From Antrihabitans auranticaus (GTDB lineage: Bacteria; Actinomycetota; Actinomycetes; Mycobacteriales; Mycobacteriaceae): DNA of 64,000 bases. The notes below the pieces were generated by a model, which did no database searches, was not told where the DNA came from, and saw only the letters and a program-made list of their open reading frames with translations. This document shows positions 49,214 through 58,104 of this stretch, in pieces. The stretch lies in NCBI RefSeq assembly GCF_016481275.1, contig NZ_JAEMNW010000004.1:496001-560000 (forward strand), in the 5' to 3' direction. Positions within the stretch are counted from its first letter, which is position 1. Each line of letters opens with the position of its first letter. Both the position numbers and the translations under genes were made by a program.

Positions 49214-49672
49214 TCACCACGGATCGTGCTCGGCGCGCAAGATGGATATCGGATAGATGGCACCGCCACCCAAGACATGGGTAGCTATGGCCTGCGCGTC
49301 GACGCCACGCATCGGCAGGCGAGTCATTTCTTCCAACGTCACCCAACGGGCGCCGAGAGAATGCTCGTTCGGAACGCTGCGGGGCGGGGTGTCGAAAGTT
49401 GGGCTGCCCGCGAAGATCACGCGGAGCCGCGCCGTCCCGTCCGCTTTCGGCGAATGATCGATAGCCACTACACCGTCGAGTGTCACGTCGATTCCGGATT
49501 CCTCCAATGTTTCGCGCTTCGCGCCATCGACCAGCGTCTCGCCGGGCTCGACGCGCCCGGCTGGTAGGTACCAGAGCTGCTGATGCTTTCGCTCTTGGAC
49601 GAGCAGAATCCGCCGCCCAAAACGCACCAGAACAAGTGCGAACGCCCACGTCGGAATCGGGTCCCGTGCCAT
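49214..49672 (-). CDS. Nudix hydrolase
   Basis: A 152-residue Nudix enzyme. The box G-x5-E-x7-RE-x2-EE-x-G is complete in GRVEPGETLVDGAKRETLEESGI (about residues 39-61). GAAAGGTG precedes the ATG at 49672; the upstream frame extension is spurious. It hydrolyses a nucleoside diphosphate derivative; substrate unknown. Likely a single-gene unit. Confidence 0.9.
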   Translation of the reverse strand: MARDPIPTWAFALVLVRFGRRILLVQERKHQQLWYLPAGRVEPGETLVDGAKRETLEESGIDVTLDGVVAIDHSPKADGTARLRVIFAGSPTFDTPPRSVPNEHSLGARWVTLEEMTRLPMRGVDAQAIATHVLGGGAIYPISILRAEHDPW

Positions 49673-49821
49673 AGCAACACCTTTCGGCTGAAGGATTCGA
49701 CGGTAACAGCAGGTGAACTCGGCGCGGGTTCGATTCTGCGAAGCTGCTCGGACCACAAGTATTGCTAGAGCGACGCCACCGGCAAGTAACAGTCGCGAGT
49801 TGCTCCATCGCGGTGCGGAGT

Positions 49822-50055
49822 TCAGGTCCGCAGCGACGCCACATATGTCGAGCTCGATCCATCCCAACCGCACTGCGTGCAACGCCCGTCGGGTCCGCGG
49901 CTGTGGAGACACGGCGGGTATCCGTAGATCCAATGGGAGCATTCGGGGCACAGTTGCGCCATCTGGGAACGAGCCGCGAAGTAGCTGCTCTGGCACTCGT
50001 CACACGTCCGAATGTCGTTGGGTGCTGGCGGTGGAGCGCTGTCATCCGTACTCAT
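49822..50055 (-). CDS. Small zinc-ribbon-like protein
   Basis: A 77-residue protein with three CxxC-type pairs (TCDECQ, LCPECS, RCTQCGW) and a Cys in PPCLHSRG, an evident double zinc ribbon. The ATG is at 50055; a far longer frame through it is antisense to the next gene and not real. Function unknown. It is divergent from the PcfJ-like gene, separated by about 115 bp. Confidence 0.65.
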   Translation of the reverse strand: MSTDDSAPPPAPNDIRTCDECQSSYFAARSQMAQLCPECSHWIYGYPPCLHSRGPDGRCTQCGWDGSSSTYVASLRT

Positions 50056-50172
50056 CGCGTCGATTCTCCCACCCCGGGCGATCGCGCCCCCGTGTTCGCT
50101 TCGACGGGCCGTCGTTCCCGCATAGGCTTGACAGTACTTCGCACAGCAACGGCAACCTCGAGTAAGACGACG

Positions 50173-51633
50173 ATGAAGCAACAGTTCAACGGCAAGAGAA
50201 TTATCAACTGGCGCAAGCCGTTCGACCGGCGACGGTTGAGTCGACGGTTCGTGCGGTCCCGTGACGCCGACGTGGACGTGTGGAGTGGAGAGGCCGACGA
50301 GTATTGGAATCCGCTGCGTCCCTTCGATTCGATCGATGACGACGCGTGGTGTTGGGAGGCCGACCAGGGCACGATCGCCGCCCATCATCTCGGCAACCTG
50401 GTGCGGTCTGTTCTCGATCACCCCTCGCCGTTGCGGTCGGCGCTGGAGGGGCGCTCCGCCGAAGCTGAGCTCGCCAATGTCGACGGCGTACCGACGTCGG
50501 AGATACCCGTCGAGGAACGTCTGGCAACCTACGTCGGTGAGCTCGATGGCGTAACGAGCACACCCGAGGTTGTCAGGCAGCGAATCAACAATGCCATCAG
50601 CAACTTCCGAGAGCTCGACGTCATCAAACTGGAAGCGGAACGGCTCGGTAGTCCGACGCTGGCCGCGAACGTGTGCTTGTTTGCACCGTTCTGGATCCGA
50701 AGCCCACTGTCGTGGGATCGGCGTACCGCGCTGGCGACGCATGTGTTCGCGCGGAGCGAGGTGCCGGAATGTCTGCAAGCGGCATGGCTTTCGGAATTCG
50801 CCGATAGATTTTCGGACGAGGGCAACGCGAAGTACCGGCTGAAGTGGATGGTGTGGTTCATCGTGCTGGGCCAAGGTGGAGATCTGGCGCGGGCGGGGCA
50901 GCTCCTCGGCTGGGACATCGCCGCCGGGTACGGGCAGTTTCTCTACCGTGTGCCCGACGGGGCGTCGTTCGCCGAGGCGGCTTTGCTGGCCGAGATTGCG
51001 CGTGTGGGTGGATCGGCGGCCGACCAGGCGCGGATCGTTGCTCATTCCGCATTGAAGATCGATCCGACCGATGTCGAGAAATCGTCGCTCGATTTCCGCA
51101 CTTTCTGGCGTGACGCGGTGACCTGGGTCGTCGATCATGGCAGTGCGGTCACTGACGACGAGTGCGAGACGATCCTGGCCTGGGGGGTGCACGAGTTCGG
51201 CGAGTCGCAGGGCTCGGGCTCGCGGTTTACGTTGGGCGAGTACGGAGTCGAGTCGGCGGTGTCGGTAAGCACGACTTGGGATCACGCGCACAACCGCAGC
51301 TGGTTTCGTTATCGGTGGCAGGCGCACGGTCTATCGTGGGAATCGACGCATTCCGACAGGGTGTGGTCGTTCGTCGAACTGACCTCCGGCACCGAACTGC
51401 GTCGCGAGGGCCTGGCACTCGATCATTGCGTTGCCGATTACGCCGGTCGCTGTGCGGTGGATGTGTCTGCGATCGTGTCACTGCGCGTAGACGGCGTGCC
51501 GCGCTTGACGATCGAACTACACCCGCAGACAAGGCGCATAGTGCAGGTCAGGGGATTGCGAAATCGTGCGGCGACCAGCCAGGAGCGCGAGATCGTCCGG
51601 CGATGGGCCGGCGAGGTGCTGGGTAGCCCGTAG
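50173..51633 (+). CDS. PcfJ-like protein, unknown function
   Basis: A 486-residue soluble protein. Its C-terminal 110 residues contain LTSGTELRREGLALDHCVAD followed by YAGRC and a strand pair with RLTIEL and a Q-rich turn, a pattern I associate with PcfJ-like proteins (named from a conjugative plasmid gene, function unknown). The N-terminal half is alpha-helical and basic at the start. The ATG at 50173 is chosen as the first after the divergent promoter. It converges with the FHA-kinase gene. A link to the kinase locus is positional only. Confidence 0.55.
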   Translation: MKQQFNGKRIINWRKPFDRRRLSRRFVRSRDADVDVWSGEADEYWNPLRPFDSIDDDAWCWEADQGTIAAHHLGNLVRSVLDHPSPLRSALEGRSAEAELANVDGVPTSEIPVEERLATYVGELDGVTSTPEVVRQRINNAISNFRELDVIKLEAERLGSPTLAANVCLFAPFWIRSPLSWDRRTALATHVFARSEVPECLQAAWLSEFADRFSDEGNAKYRLKWMVWFIVLGQGGDLARAGQLLGWDIAAGYGQFLYRVPDGASFAEAALLAEIARVGGSAADQARIVAHSALKIDPTDVEKSSLDFRTFWRDAVTWVVDHGSAVTDDECETILAWGVHEFGESQGSGSRFTLGEYGVESAVSVSTTWDHAHNRSWFRYRWQAHGLSWESTHSDRVWSFVELTSGTELRREGLALDHCVADYAGRCAVDVSAIVSLRVDGVPRLTIELHPQTRRIVQVRGLRNRAATSQEREIVRRWAGEVLGSP

Positions 51634-51658
51634 CCGCGAACGGTGGGGCCTCGCAGCT

Positions 51659-53005
51659 TCAGAGCGCGGCACGAAGGCGATCGGCGAGTTCCTTTGCGCT
51701 GGTGACGACGATGCCGGGGCGGTCGATGAGGGCTCGGTCGATCACGCTGGCCAGTTGGTCGGGGATAGCGGGGTTTCGATGCTGGATCGGGACCGCGTCA
51801 GTGCCGAGCACTATGCCGATGGGGTCGGCGCCGAGGGGGAATTCGCGGGGGGTGCGGCCGGTCAGCATCCAATACAACGAGGCGGCCATAGCCCAGACAT
51901 CGACGTCGGGTTTGGCGTATTTGAAATCGATCATCTGCGGGCGGGGCATGAAGGCCATCGTTCCGGCGACTGCGCCGGTCATGGTGTGTCCGGACAGGCC
52001 TGCGAAATCGAAGGCCTTCGCGAGACCGAAGTCACCGATTTTCGTTATCCGGTCGCGGCCTTCACCACTGAGCAGGAGGTTGGCGGGTTTTATGTCGCGG
52101 TGGATCACGCCGCGCCGCACGCCAGCATCGGCGAGCGGGGCGGTGTGGGCGTACTGCAGTCCCTCGAGTGCTTGCAGCACGATATGGACAGCCTCGTAGA
52201 CGCTGAGTGGTCCGGTGCGGGCGACGTAATTATCCACGCTGCCACCGTCGCAGTATTCGCTGGTGAAGAAGAACGCGCCGCCCTCGGAACCGGAATCGTG
52301 GAAGGTGACGATGTTGCGGTGGCGCAAGCCTGCCAGGATCGCGATTTCTCGGCGGAAGTCTTTGTGCGCGCGCGAACTGCCGCTGGCAGCGAGGAGCACC
52401 TTCAACGCGCCGAGGTTCCCGCTGCCCTGCCTGGCGAGGAACACCGCTCCCTGCCCGCCGCGGCCGAGTTCCCGGATGACCTCGTAGCCAGCGTCCTTGG
52501 CGACTTGCAGCGCAGCCGTCGCGGGATCGTAGTCGTCGTCGAGATCGAACGACCAGTGCCACTGCCCGCCTGAATCGATGAGGTCATCAGCGATTCTGCC
52601 GTCCGAGGAGTCGTACGTGAGGTTGGCGTGTTCTGGTGGGGGCGCGGCGATGGCGACTTCGAGCACGGACGACCCGAGCTTGATCCGATCCCCGGCCGAC
52701 AGGTCGGCTTCCCGGTACGCGGCGCGGGCACCTTCCTCGGGTGTCTGATCCGGGCGGCGGCGACCTATCTCGTATCCGTTGACGTGGGTGCCGTTCAGAC
52801 TCCCGAAATCGCGTACCCGGATAGACGGTGGATTGATGTCGAACAGGCAGTGGTGACGAGAGACCGTCGGCCGATCGGTGGCGTCCACGATCCGGGGAGA
52901 GCAGTCGTCGGCACGCCCGGCGATGGCGGTCGTGCGTTCGTCGTAGACGAAAGTGGTTCCGCGCAGTGGTCCCTCGACCACCGACAACGTGACAGTCGGA
53001 TTCAT
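51659..53005 (-). CDS. FHA-domain Ser/Thr protein kinase
   Basis: A 448-residue soluble protein. Residues 20-115 are an FHA domain (GR at 30-31, SRHH at 49-52, NGTHVNG at 71-77) that binds phospho-threonine. The kinase follows from 174: Gly loop GRGGQG, Lys202, catalytic HRDIKPANLL (Asp304), DFGLAK (Asp325). No transmembrane helix is present, unlike most PknB-type kinases. The order FHA then kinase is uncommon and lets the kinase be recruited by a phosphorylated partner, perhaps the PknD-like kinase encoded 43 bp upstream. GGGGGCGAG precedes the ATG. Confidence 0.9.
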   Translation of the reverse strand: MNPTVTLSVVEGPLRGTTFVYDERTTAIAGRADDCSPRIVDATDRPTVSRHHCLFDINPPSIRVRDFGSLNGTHVNGYEIGRRRPDQTPEEGARAAYREADLSAGDRIKLGSSVLEVAIAAPPPEHANLTYDSSDGRIADDLIDSGGQWHWSFDLDDDYDPATAALQVAKDAGYEVIRELGRGGQGAVFLARQGSGNLGALKVLLAASGSSRAHKDFRREIAILAGLRHRNIVTFHDSGSEGGAFFFTSEYCDGGSVDNYVARTGPLSVYEAVHIVLQALEGLQYAHTAPLADAGVRRGVIHRDIKPANLLLSGEGRDRITKIGDFGLAKAFDFAGLSGHTMTGAVAGTMAFMPRPQMIDFKYAKPDVDVWAMAASLYWMLTGRTPREFPLGADPIGIVLGTDAVPIQHRNPAIPDQLASVIDRALIDRPGIVVTSAKELADRLRAAL

Positions 53006-53048
53006 CTCGCCCCCGCGGGTGTGGACGGTTCGGCTGATTTGTGAGCTT

Positions 53049-54869
53049 TCACCGGTTCGTTGTGATCATGTATACGCCGTCGCTGCGACTGACGTAGAGG
53101 TCGCCGTCACTTGACACTGCGATTGCGAGGTCCGAGTCCGAGACATCGGTGGTCACAAGCTCCGCCGTCTGGGCACCGGGCGCGAGTCGGAGCACGCGGT
53201 CGCCGAGGTCGGTGTCGTTGTTCGGGTAATCGGCGGTGTCGAGGACCCATACGGCGCCGTCGCGGTCGGTGGTGATGGCGACTGGGTTCTGTAGTTCGCC
53301 GAACGGGAGCACTTTCTGTGTGGTGTTGTCGGAGGTGAGTTCGAGGACGCGGTCTTGTTCAGGGTCGGACATGAAGATCGTGTCGTCCTTGCCGGCTGCG
53401 AGTGCGGGTGCGGCGAAGCCGTTTTGCGTGTCGATCCCGGTCAGGATGCGTTCGTAGTCGGCGTCGCCGCTTTTACGGACCAGGTCTCCAGCGAATTCGT
53501 CGACGACGTAGACCGCCGGGCCGGTGTCGGTGATCGCGATCGAGCCGGGCTCGTTGACCTCGAGGAGCAGGCGGGCGGTGCTGGATCCGGCAGGAAGCGC
53601 CAGCACGTCGCGGCGCGGCGGGTCGGTAACGACGATGGTGCCGGCGCTGTCGACCGCTATGTCGTTGGGGCTGACCACATTTGGGAAGGGCAGGGTGGTT
53701 GTACTACCGTCGTCCCGGTTCCAGCTCAGTACCGCACCGGACGTGTCGGCTATCAAGAGATCGCCGTTGGGTGCCACTGTGATCCCGCTCGGAGAGTCGA
53801 GGCCGGAAATCGGCAGTTTGGTTGTCGCACTATTTGTTTCGTCGTCACCTCGCAGGCTCCACGCGGCTACAGCGCCGCTGACGACGACCAGCCCGGCCGC
53901 AATCGCCAGCGCGACCGGCGTGCGTAGCCAGGGTGTCGGCTGGGCTGGGTCGCGGGGCCGCCGCGACCGTGGATCGGGTATCGATGCTTCGGTCCAGTCG
54001 ATCGTCGGCGCGGGACTCGGTGTGGTGGTGTTGGCGAGCGCGTGTCCGACCGCTCGCGCGAGGGTGCCACAGGTGACGTACCGGTCGGCCGATGATTTCG
54101 CCAGAGCGCGAGCGATGATCGCATCGAAACTGCCCGGGAGCCCCACGACCTGTTGGCACGGGGTGGGTATCGCGCCGTGCAAATGTCCGTATCGGACCTG
54201 CGGCGGTGATCCGGGATAGGGCTTCGCGCCGGTGAGCAGTTCGTAGATCGTGCAACCGAGGGAGTAGACGTCGGTGCGGAAGTCGAGCCGGTGTCCTTGG
54301 AGTTGTTCGGGGGAGGCGTAGGACAGGCTGGCGGTGACGTTCGCCGTGGCGAAGCTGGAGTCGGCGGTTTTCGCGATGCCGAAGTCGGTCAGGAACACAC
54401 GCGGTAGGCGTCCTGGCGGGGCCGTTTCGACGAGAATGTTGGCGGGTTTCACGTCGCGGTGCAGTACGCCGTGGGCGTGTGCGTGGTCGAGAGCAGCGGC
54501 AACCTGCTCGATGATGTGGCTTACCAGGCCGGGTGGCGGCGGTCCGTTCTCGTCGAGCAGCGAGTATGCGTCGGTCGCGTCGACGTACTGGTAGGCGATC
54601 CACAAACGTTCTTCGAACCGTCCGCGGTCGAGTACCGGCACAATGTTGGGGTGTTCGAGCCTGGCCGCGTGATCGGCTTCGGACTCGAAGTGCGACCGAA
54701 TGTGGTTGTCGGTGGCGAGATTACGGTGCAGTACCTTCAACGCGACCCGCTTGGGCATCCGCGGATGCGTTGCCAGGTACACCGTGCCCATCCCGCCCCG
54801 GCCGAGCACCCGTTCGAGGGTGAACCCGGCAAACGGGCGACCGGCAGACCCGCGGCCCCGTCCCGGCAT
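53049..54869 (-). CDS. PknD-like Ser/Thr kinase with extracellular beta-propeller
   Basis: A 606-residue receptor kinase. The intracellular kinase (about 15-275) has Gly loop GRGGMG, Lys45, HRDVKPAN (Asp139) and DFGIAK (Asp162), so it should be active. One transmembrane helix lies at about 318-338. The external part (350-606) has repeated blades of the NHL/SGL type (SPSGITVAPNGDLLIADT and similar), as in M. tuberculosis PknD. GGGAGG lies just before the ATG at 54869; an ATG 18 bases earlier overlaps the upstream stop. It is encoded directly after a kinase-dead relative. Confidence 0.9.
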   Translation of the reverse strand: MPGRGRGSAGRPFAGFTLERVLGRGGMGTVYLATHPRMPKRVALKVLHRNLATDNHIRSHFESEADHAARLEHPNIVPVLDRGRFEERLWIAYQYVDATDAYSLLDENGPPPPGLVSHIIEQVAAALDHAHAHGVLHRDVKPANILVETAPPGRLPRVFLTDFGIAKTADSSFATANVTASLSYASPEQLQGHRLDFRTDVYSLGCTIYELLTGAKPYPGSPPQVRYGHLHGAIPTPCQQVVGLPGSFDAIIARALAKSSADRYVTCGTLARAVGHALANTTTPSPAPTIDWTEASIPDPRSRRPRDPAQPTPWLRTPVALAIAAGLVVVSGAVAAWSLRGDDETNSATTKLPISGLDSPSGITVAPNGDLLIADTSGAVLSWNRDDGSTTTLPFPNVVSPNDIAVDSAGTIVVTDPPRRDVLALPAGSSTARLLLEVNEPGSIAITDTGPAVYVVDEFAGDLVRKSGDADYERILTGIDTQNGFAAPALAAGKDDTIFMSDPEQDRVLELTSDNTTQKVLPFGELQNPVAITTDRDGAVWVLDTADYPNNDTDLGDRVLRLAPGAQTAELVTTDVSDSDLAIAVSSDGDLYVSRSDGVYMITTNR

Positions 54870-54883
54870 CGGCACCTCCCTGT

Positions 54884-56623
54884 TCATGATCGAGGGAGTT
54901 CGAGCACTCGGTCCTCATCGGTGGTGACGACGATGCCACCTTCTGCCGTGACCGCAACATCGATGAGCGTGCCGACGTCACCGAACGCTAGTACCGCCGC
55001 GTCGGTCCCGTCGGAAGCGACGCGGACGACGCTGTTTCCGTCCACGATGAAGATCCTGCCGTCGGAGTCGACGGCGACGCCGCCGGGTTGGCGGAGTCCG
55101 TCGACGGCGATGGGTTCGTAGCGGCCGCTGTCGGGATCCACCCGACCGATCCGGCCGGCTGCCCGATCGGTCACCACCACCGTGCCATCGGGTGCGACAG
55201 CCAGCCAGTTCGCCTGCCCATCGGGTATCGAGATTTCGGTGATGGTGCCGCGGGAGGTGACCGGCGCCAACCGGTACAAGCGGCCGGCGTCGGTGACGAA
55301 CACGGAGTTGTCGACCGGAGACGATGCGACGTCGAAAACATGGGTGAACTGGTCGGTGAGCACAGTTTCGGTACCGGTCCGCTGATCCAGCCGAATGAGA
55401 TCGCCGGTTCCGAACGATGCCACCGTCACCTCGCCGTCGGCACCGACGTCCACACCACCAGGGCTCGCCACGTTGTCGAACGGCAGCACGTCCTGACTTG
55501 CTGCATCGTCCCTCAACGACAGAATCCTGTTGTTCTCTCCATCGGCTACATACACGGTGCCCTCGGTGTCCACGGCGATGCCTGCAGGATCGTCGAGTCC
55601 GGTGAATGCCAGCGGCACAGGAGATTTGTACTCGCCCGGGGAGTCTGCGCCTCGTACGTCGATCCAGACGGCGGCGGCCGCTGTGGCGCCGAGGACAAGT
55701 ACTGCGATCGCGGCACCCCAGACCTTGTGCCGGGTGCGGCGGGTCAGGCCACTGCGTTCGTGGAGTGCTCGCTGGAGTGCCTGCGCCAGTTCGGTGCAGG
55801 TTCGGTAGCGGTCCTGCGGACGCTTGGCCAGGGCTGTTGCGATCACCGCATCGACAGCGGGCGGGAGGTCCTTTTGAATTCGGCTGGGCCGGGGGATGGG
55901 AGCGTCCAGGTGTGCTCGCAAAACCACAGGTATCGCCCCGGAATACGGGGCTTCGCCCGTGAGTAGCTGATACGCCGTGCAGCCGAGTGCGTACACGTCA
56001 GACCATGGTCCGGGCGGGGAGCCGACGATCTGCTCGGGTGCGCACGGCAGTGCTGCTGTCGGCGAGTGGTCGCGGCGAGGATCGTGGGTGGCCGCGGTAA
56101 AGCCGAAGTCGGTCAACAACACTCGCTCGCGGCGGCCCGGACGGGGCGTCTCCAGCAGAATGTTCGACGCTTTGACGTGCCCGTGCAGCACACCCTGGGT
56201 ATGCGCATAGTCGAGGGCGGAAGCGATGTCTGAAACGATGTGGGCGGCGCGGGCTGGAGCGATTCGCGCGGTGTCGATCGCTTGGGCAGCATCGACCGCG
56301 TCGATGTACTGGGTGGCGATCCAGGACCGATCGGCGTCGCGGCCGATGTCGAGGATCGACACGATGTGGGGATGGTCCAGGTGTGCGGCGCGGCCGGCCT
56401 CGGCGTCGAATGCGGCTATTCGGTCGGCGGAAGTCGGAATCGATTGCAGAACTTTGAGAACCAGTCGTTTCGGCAGTCGCGGATGACGCGCCACATACAC
56501 CGCGCTGTGCGGGCTGAACTTCAAGCATCTCTCGATGGTGAAGCCGGCGAAACGGTGCCCCGGCGCGAACTCGCCCCCCACCACGCGTGCTGCACCTCCC
56601 TCGCCGTCGGTTCCCAGTATCAC
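54884..56623 (-). CDS. PknD-like pseudokinase with extracellular beta-propeller
   Basis: A 579-residue relative of the next gene with the same order: kinase fold (25-290), transmembrane helix (302-321), NHL-type propeller (340-579). The kinase looks dead: the Gly loop is KFSPHS instead of GRGGMG (residues 35-40), and the catalytic HRD is His147-Gly148-His149, so the proton-accepting Asp is missing. Lys57, Asn154 and DFG (Asp172) remain, so ATP might still bind. The stop overlaps the first possible start of the active kinase, so both are made together. A regulatory or co-receptor partner is the natural reading. Confidence 0.88.
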   Translation of the reverse strand: MILGTDGEGGAARVVGGEFAPGHRFAGFTIERCLKFSPHSAVYVARHPRLPKRLVLKVLQSIPTSADRIAAFDAEAGRAAHLDHPHIVSILDIGRDADRSWIATQYIDAVDAAQAIDTARIAPARAAHIVSDIASALDYAHTQGVLHGHVKASNILLETPRPGRRERVLLTDFGFTAATHDPRRDHSPTAALPCAPEQIVGSPPGPWSDVYALGCTAYQLLTGEAPYSGAIPVVLRAHLDAPIPRPSRIQKDLPPAVDAVIATALAKRPQDRYRTCTELAQALQRALHERSGLTRRTRHKVWGAAIAVLVLGATAAAAVWIDVRGADSPGEYKSPVPLAFTGLDDPAGIAVDTEGTVYVADGENNRILSLRDDAASQDVLPFDNVASPGGVDVGADGEVTVASFGTGDLIRLDQRTGTETVLTDQFTHVFDVASSPVDNSVFVTDAGRLYRLAPVTSRGTITEISIPDGQANWLAVAPDGTVVVTDRAAGRIGRVDPDSGRYEPIAVDGLRQPGGVAVDSDGRIFIVDGNSVVRVASDGTDAAVLAFGDVGTLIDVAVTAEGGIVVTTDEDRVLELPRS

Positions 56624-56670
56624 GCGTGTCGGGTTGGTAGTGGGTGACTGTCGGCGTATCGGTTGACAAG

Positions 56671-57507
56671 ATGGCGACTATGGCCGCAGACGACTTCTCC
56701 GCGCCGGACCTGACTGTTCTGGAATCAGGCTACGACGATTCGACGTCAGGAGAACACACTTGGACGCTGTATGCAGCGTCGTGGCCGGTATTCGATCTGA
56801 CCGAGTGGGCACTTTTGCAGGCTCGAGCGATCGGCGCACCGGGGGACTCCGTTGTGGAGGACCGGGCACACGGACGTGCCGAGGTTCGGCGTGCCCCGGC
56901 AAGGGGTTCCGGAGTGATCAGTTTTGCCGTCGGCACCCAACCGCCGCGGCCAACCAGCCGAAGCATCCCCAGTGGCAACCAGTCTTTCATGCTGCACGAT
57001 GTGTTTCGACCTGGTGTGTTCGGTGCGCAGACCGCGCCCACGTGGTCGGCGGTGTATCGCAGTCCGATCTTCGTCGTGGCGTTCGCATTGGTGGCAGTCG
57101 GACTCGTCGGTATCGGCTCGCAACGGACCGCGGACGGTCCCCAATGGTGGCTGCTCGGCTTGATCGGGTGCGTAGCCGTGACTGTGGCCGGGTTGGGCTC
57201 CTCGATTGCGACGGTCTATCACCAGGAGAACCGTAAAGACCGCTGGTACGTGTTCGGTGTGCACGCCGGAACGCTGGCCGTAGTGTCGATCGCGTTGGCG
57301 GTGGCGCTGGTTGTGGCCGCGCAACGGGCGCACGGGTTCCTCGAAACCGTGAAAGGGTTCTGCTTTCTGTTCGGGTTCACCATGTTGCCGGTCGGGTTGC
57401 TGCTGATGTTCGTGCTGGGGGTGGTCGGCGGGGCAAGCACACCGCGCGGGCGGGGCAACCTGATCCAGGGCGGCCACCCGCTACAGTCCAGAACGACGCG
57501 ACCGTGA
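56671..57507 (+). CDS. Membrane protein of unknown function
   Basis: A 278-residue protein: a soluble N-terminal region of about 125 residues, then four helices (IFVVAFALVAVGLVGIG, LLGLIGCVAVTVAGLG, TLAVVSIALAVALVVAA, FTMLPVGLLLMFVLGVVGG). No family is recognised. Start is uncertain (GTG at 56644 is the alternative). It is divergent from the pseudokinase gene with under 50 bp between, so they share a promoter region and probably a function. Confidence 0.65.
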   Translation: MATMAADDFSAPDLTVLESGYDDSTSGEHTWTLYAASWPVFDLTEWALLQARAIGAPGDSVVEDRAHGRAEVRRAPARGSGVISFAVGTQPPRPTSRSIPSGNQSFMLHDVFRPGVFGAQTAPTWSAVYRSPIFVVAFALVAVGLVGIGSQRTADGPQWWLLGLIGCVAVTVAGLGSSIATVYHQENRKDRWYVFGVHAGTLAVVSIALAVALVVAAQRAHGFLETVKGFCFLFGFTMLPVGLLLMFVLGVVGGASTPRGRGNLIQGGHPLQSRTTRP

Positions 57508-57560
57508 CCGCCGGGCGTCGCCGAGGTAGCAGACACCGGCCGTGATGGAGGTCCGAAGTA

Positions 57561-58034
57561 ATGGCGATCGACAGCTTCGACATTGCAATGGTCGAGCGCT
57601 ATCTGAACAGCCGCGGTTGGCGCTTCGACCGCACGGGGGACCACAAGGTGGTCATGAAAGCCCGCGCGGGCGAGCGAGACGTGTGGGTGAAGTTCAAGTC
57701 GTCTCGGTCGGCGCCCGGTGTCTGCACTATTCGAGTGCAATCCGATCACGAGTTTGCGCGCGAGGATCGGAGTCGGCTACTCGAACGTGCGAACCGTTGG
57801 AACTCCGAAAATCGTTGGCCCACAGCATATGTCGTTGATATACCGGCTACCGGAGGGATCCAGGTCGTCGGTAAGAGCTCGTACAACTTCGGAAGCGGCG
57901 TGCATTTCGACCTGTTCACTGCACTCGCGAACAGCACGATCCTCGGCGCCGTGCAGATGCTCGACGACATCGGTACGTCGATGAAGCTGCCGCGGACAGG
58001 AAGTTTCGAAGCATGGTTCCGGCTCTCCGAGTGA
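57561..58034 (+). CDS. YbjN-domain protein
   Basis: A 157-residue YbjN-type protein (VERYLNSRGWRFDRTGDHKVVM opening). The family resembles secretion chaperones and is linked to stress and motility control in enterobacteria; mechanism unknown. GGAGG lies upstream. It is 53 bp after the membrane protein gene and 70 bp before the PP2C gene, in one direction. Confidence 0.8.
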   Translation: MAIDSFDIAMVERYLNSRGWRFDRTGDHKVVMKARAGERDVWVKFKSSRSAPGVCTIRVQSDHEFAREDRSRLLERANRWNSENRWPTAYVVDIPATGGIQVVGKSSYNFGSGVHFDLFTALANSTILGAVQMLDDIGTSMKLPRTGSFEAWFRLSE

Positions 58035-58104
58035 CCCCGTGCGTCAGTCTTACTCGTGTGCCGCGGGTAGTGGCCGGCGACCGGCACATGACACATGGTC
58101 GAGG

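Noticed and set aside
49822-51327. 501-codon minus-strand open frame
   Set aside because: Only its last 77 codons (49822-50055) look like a protein; the rest is antisense to the PcfJ-like gene.
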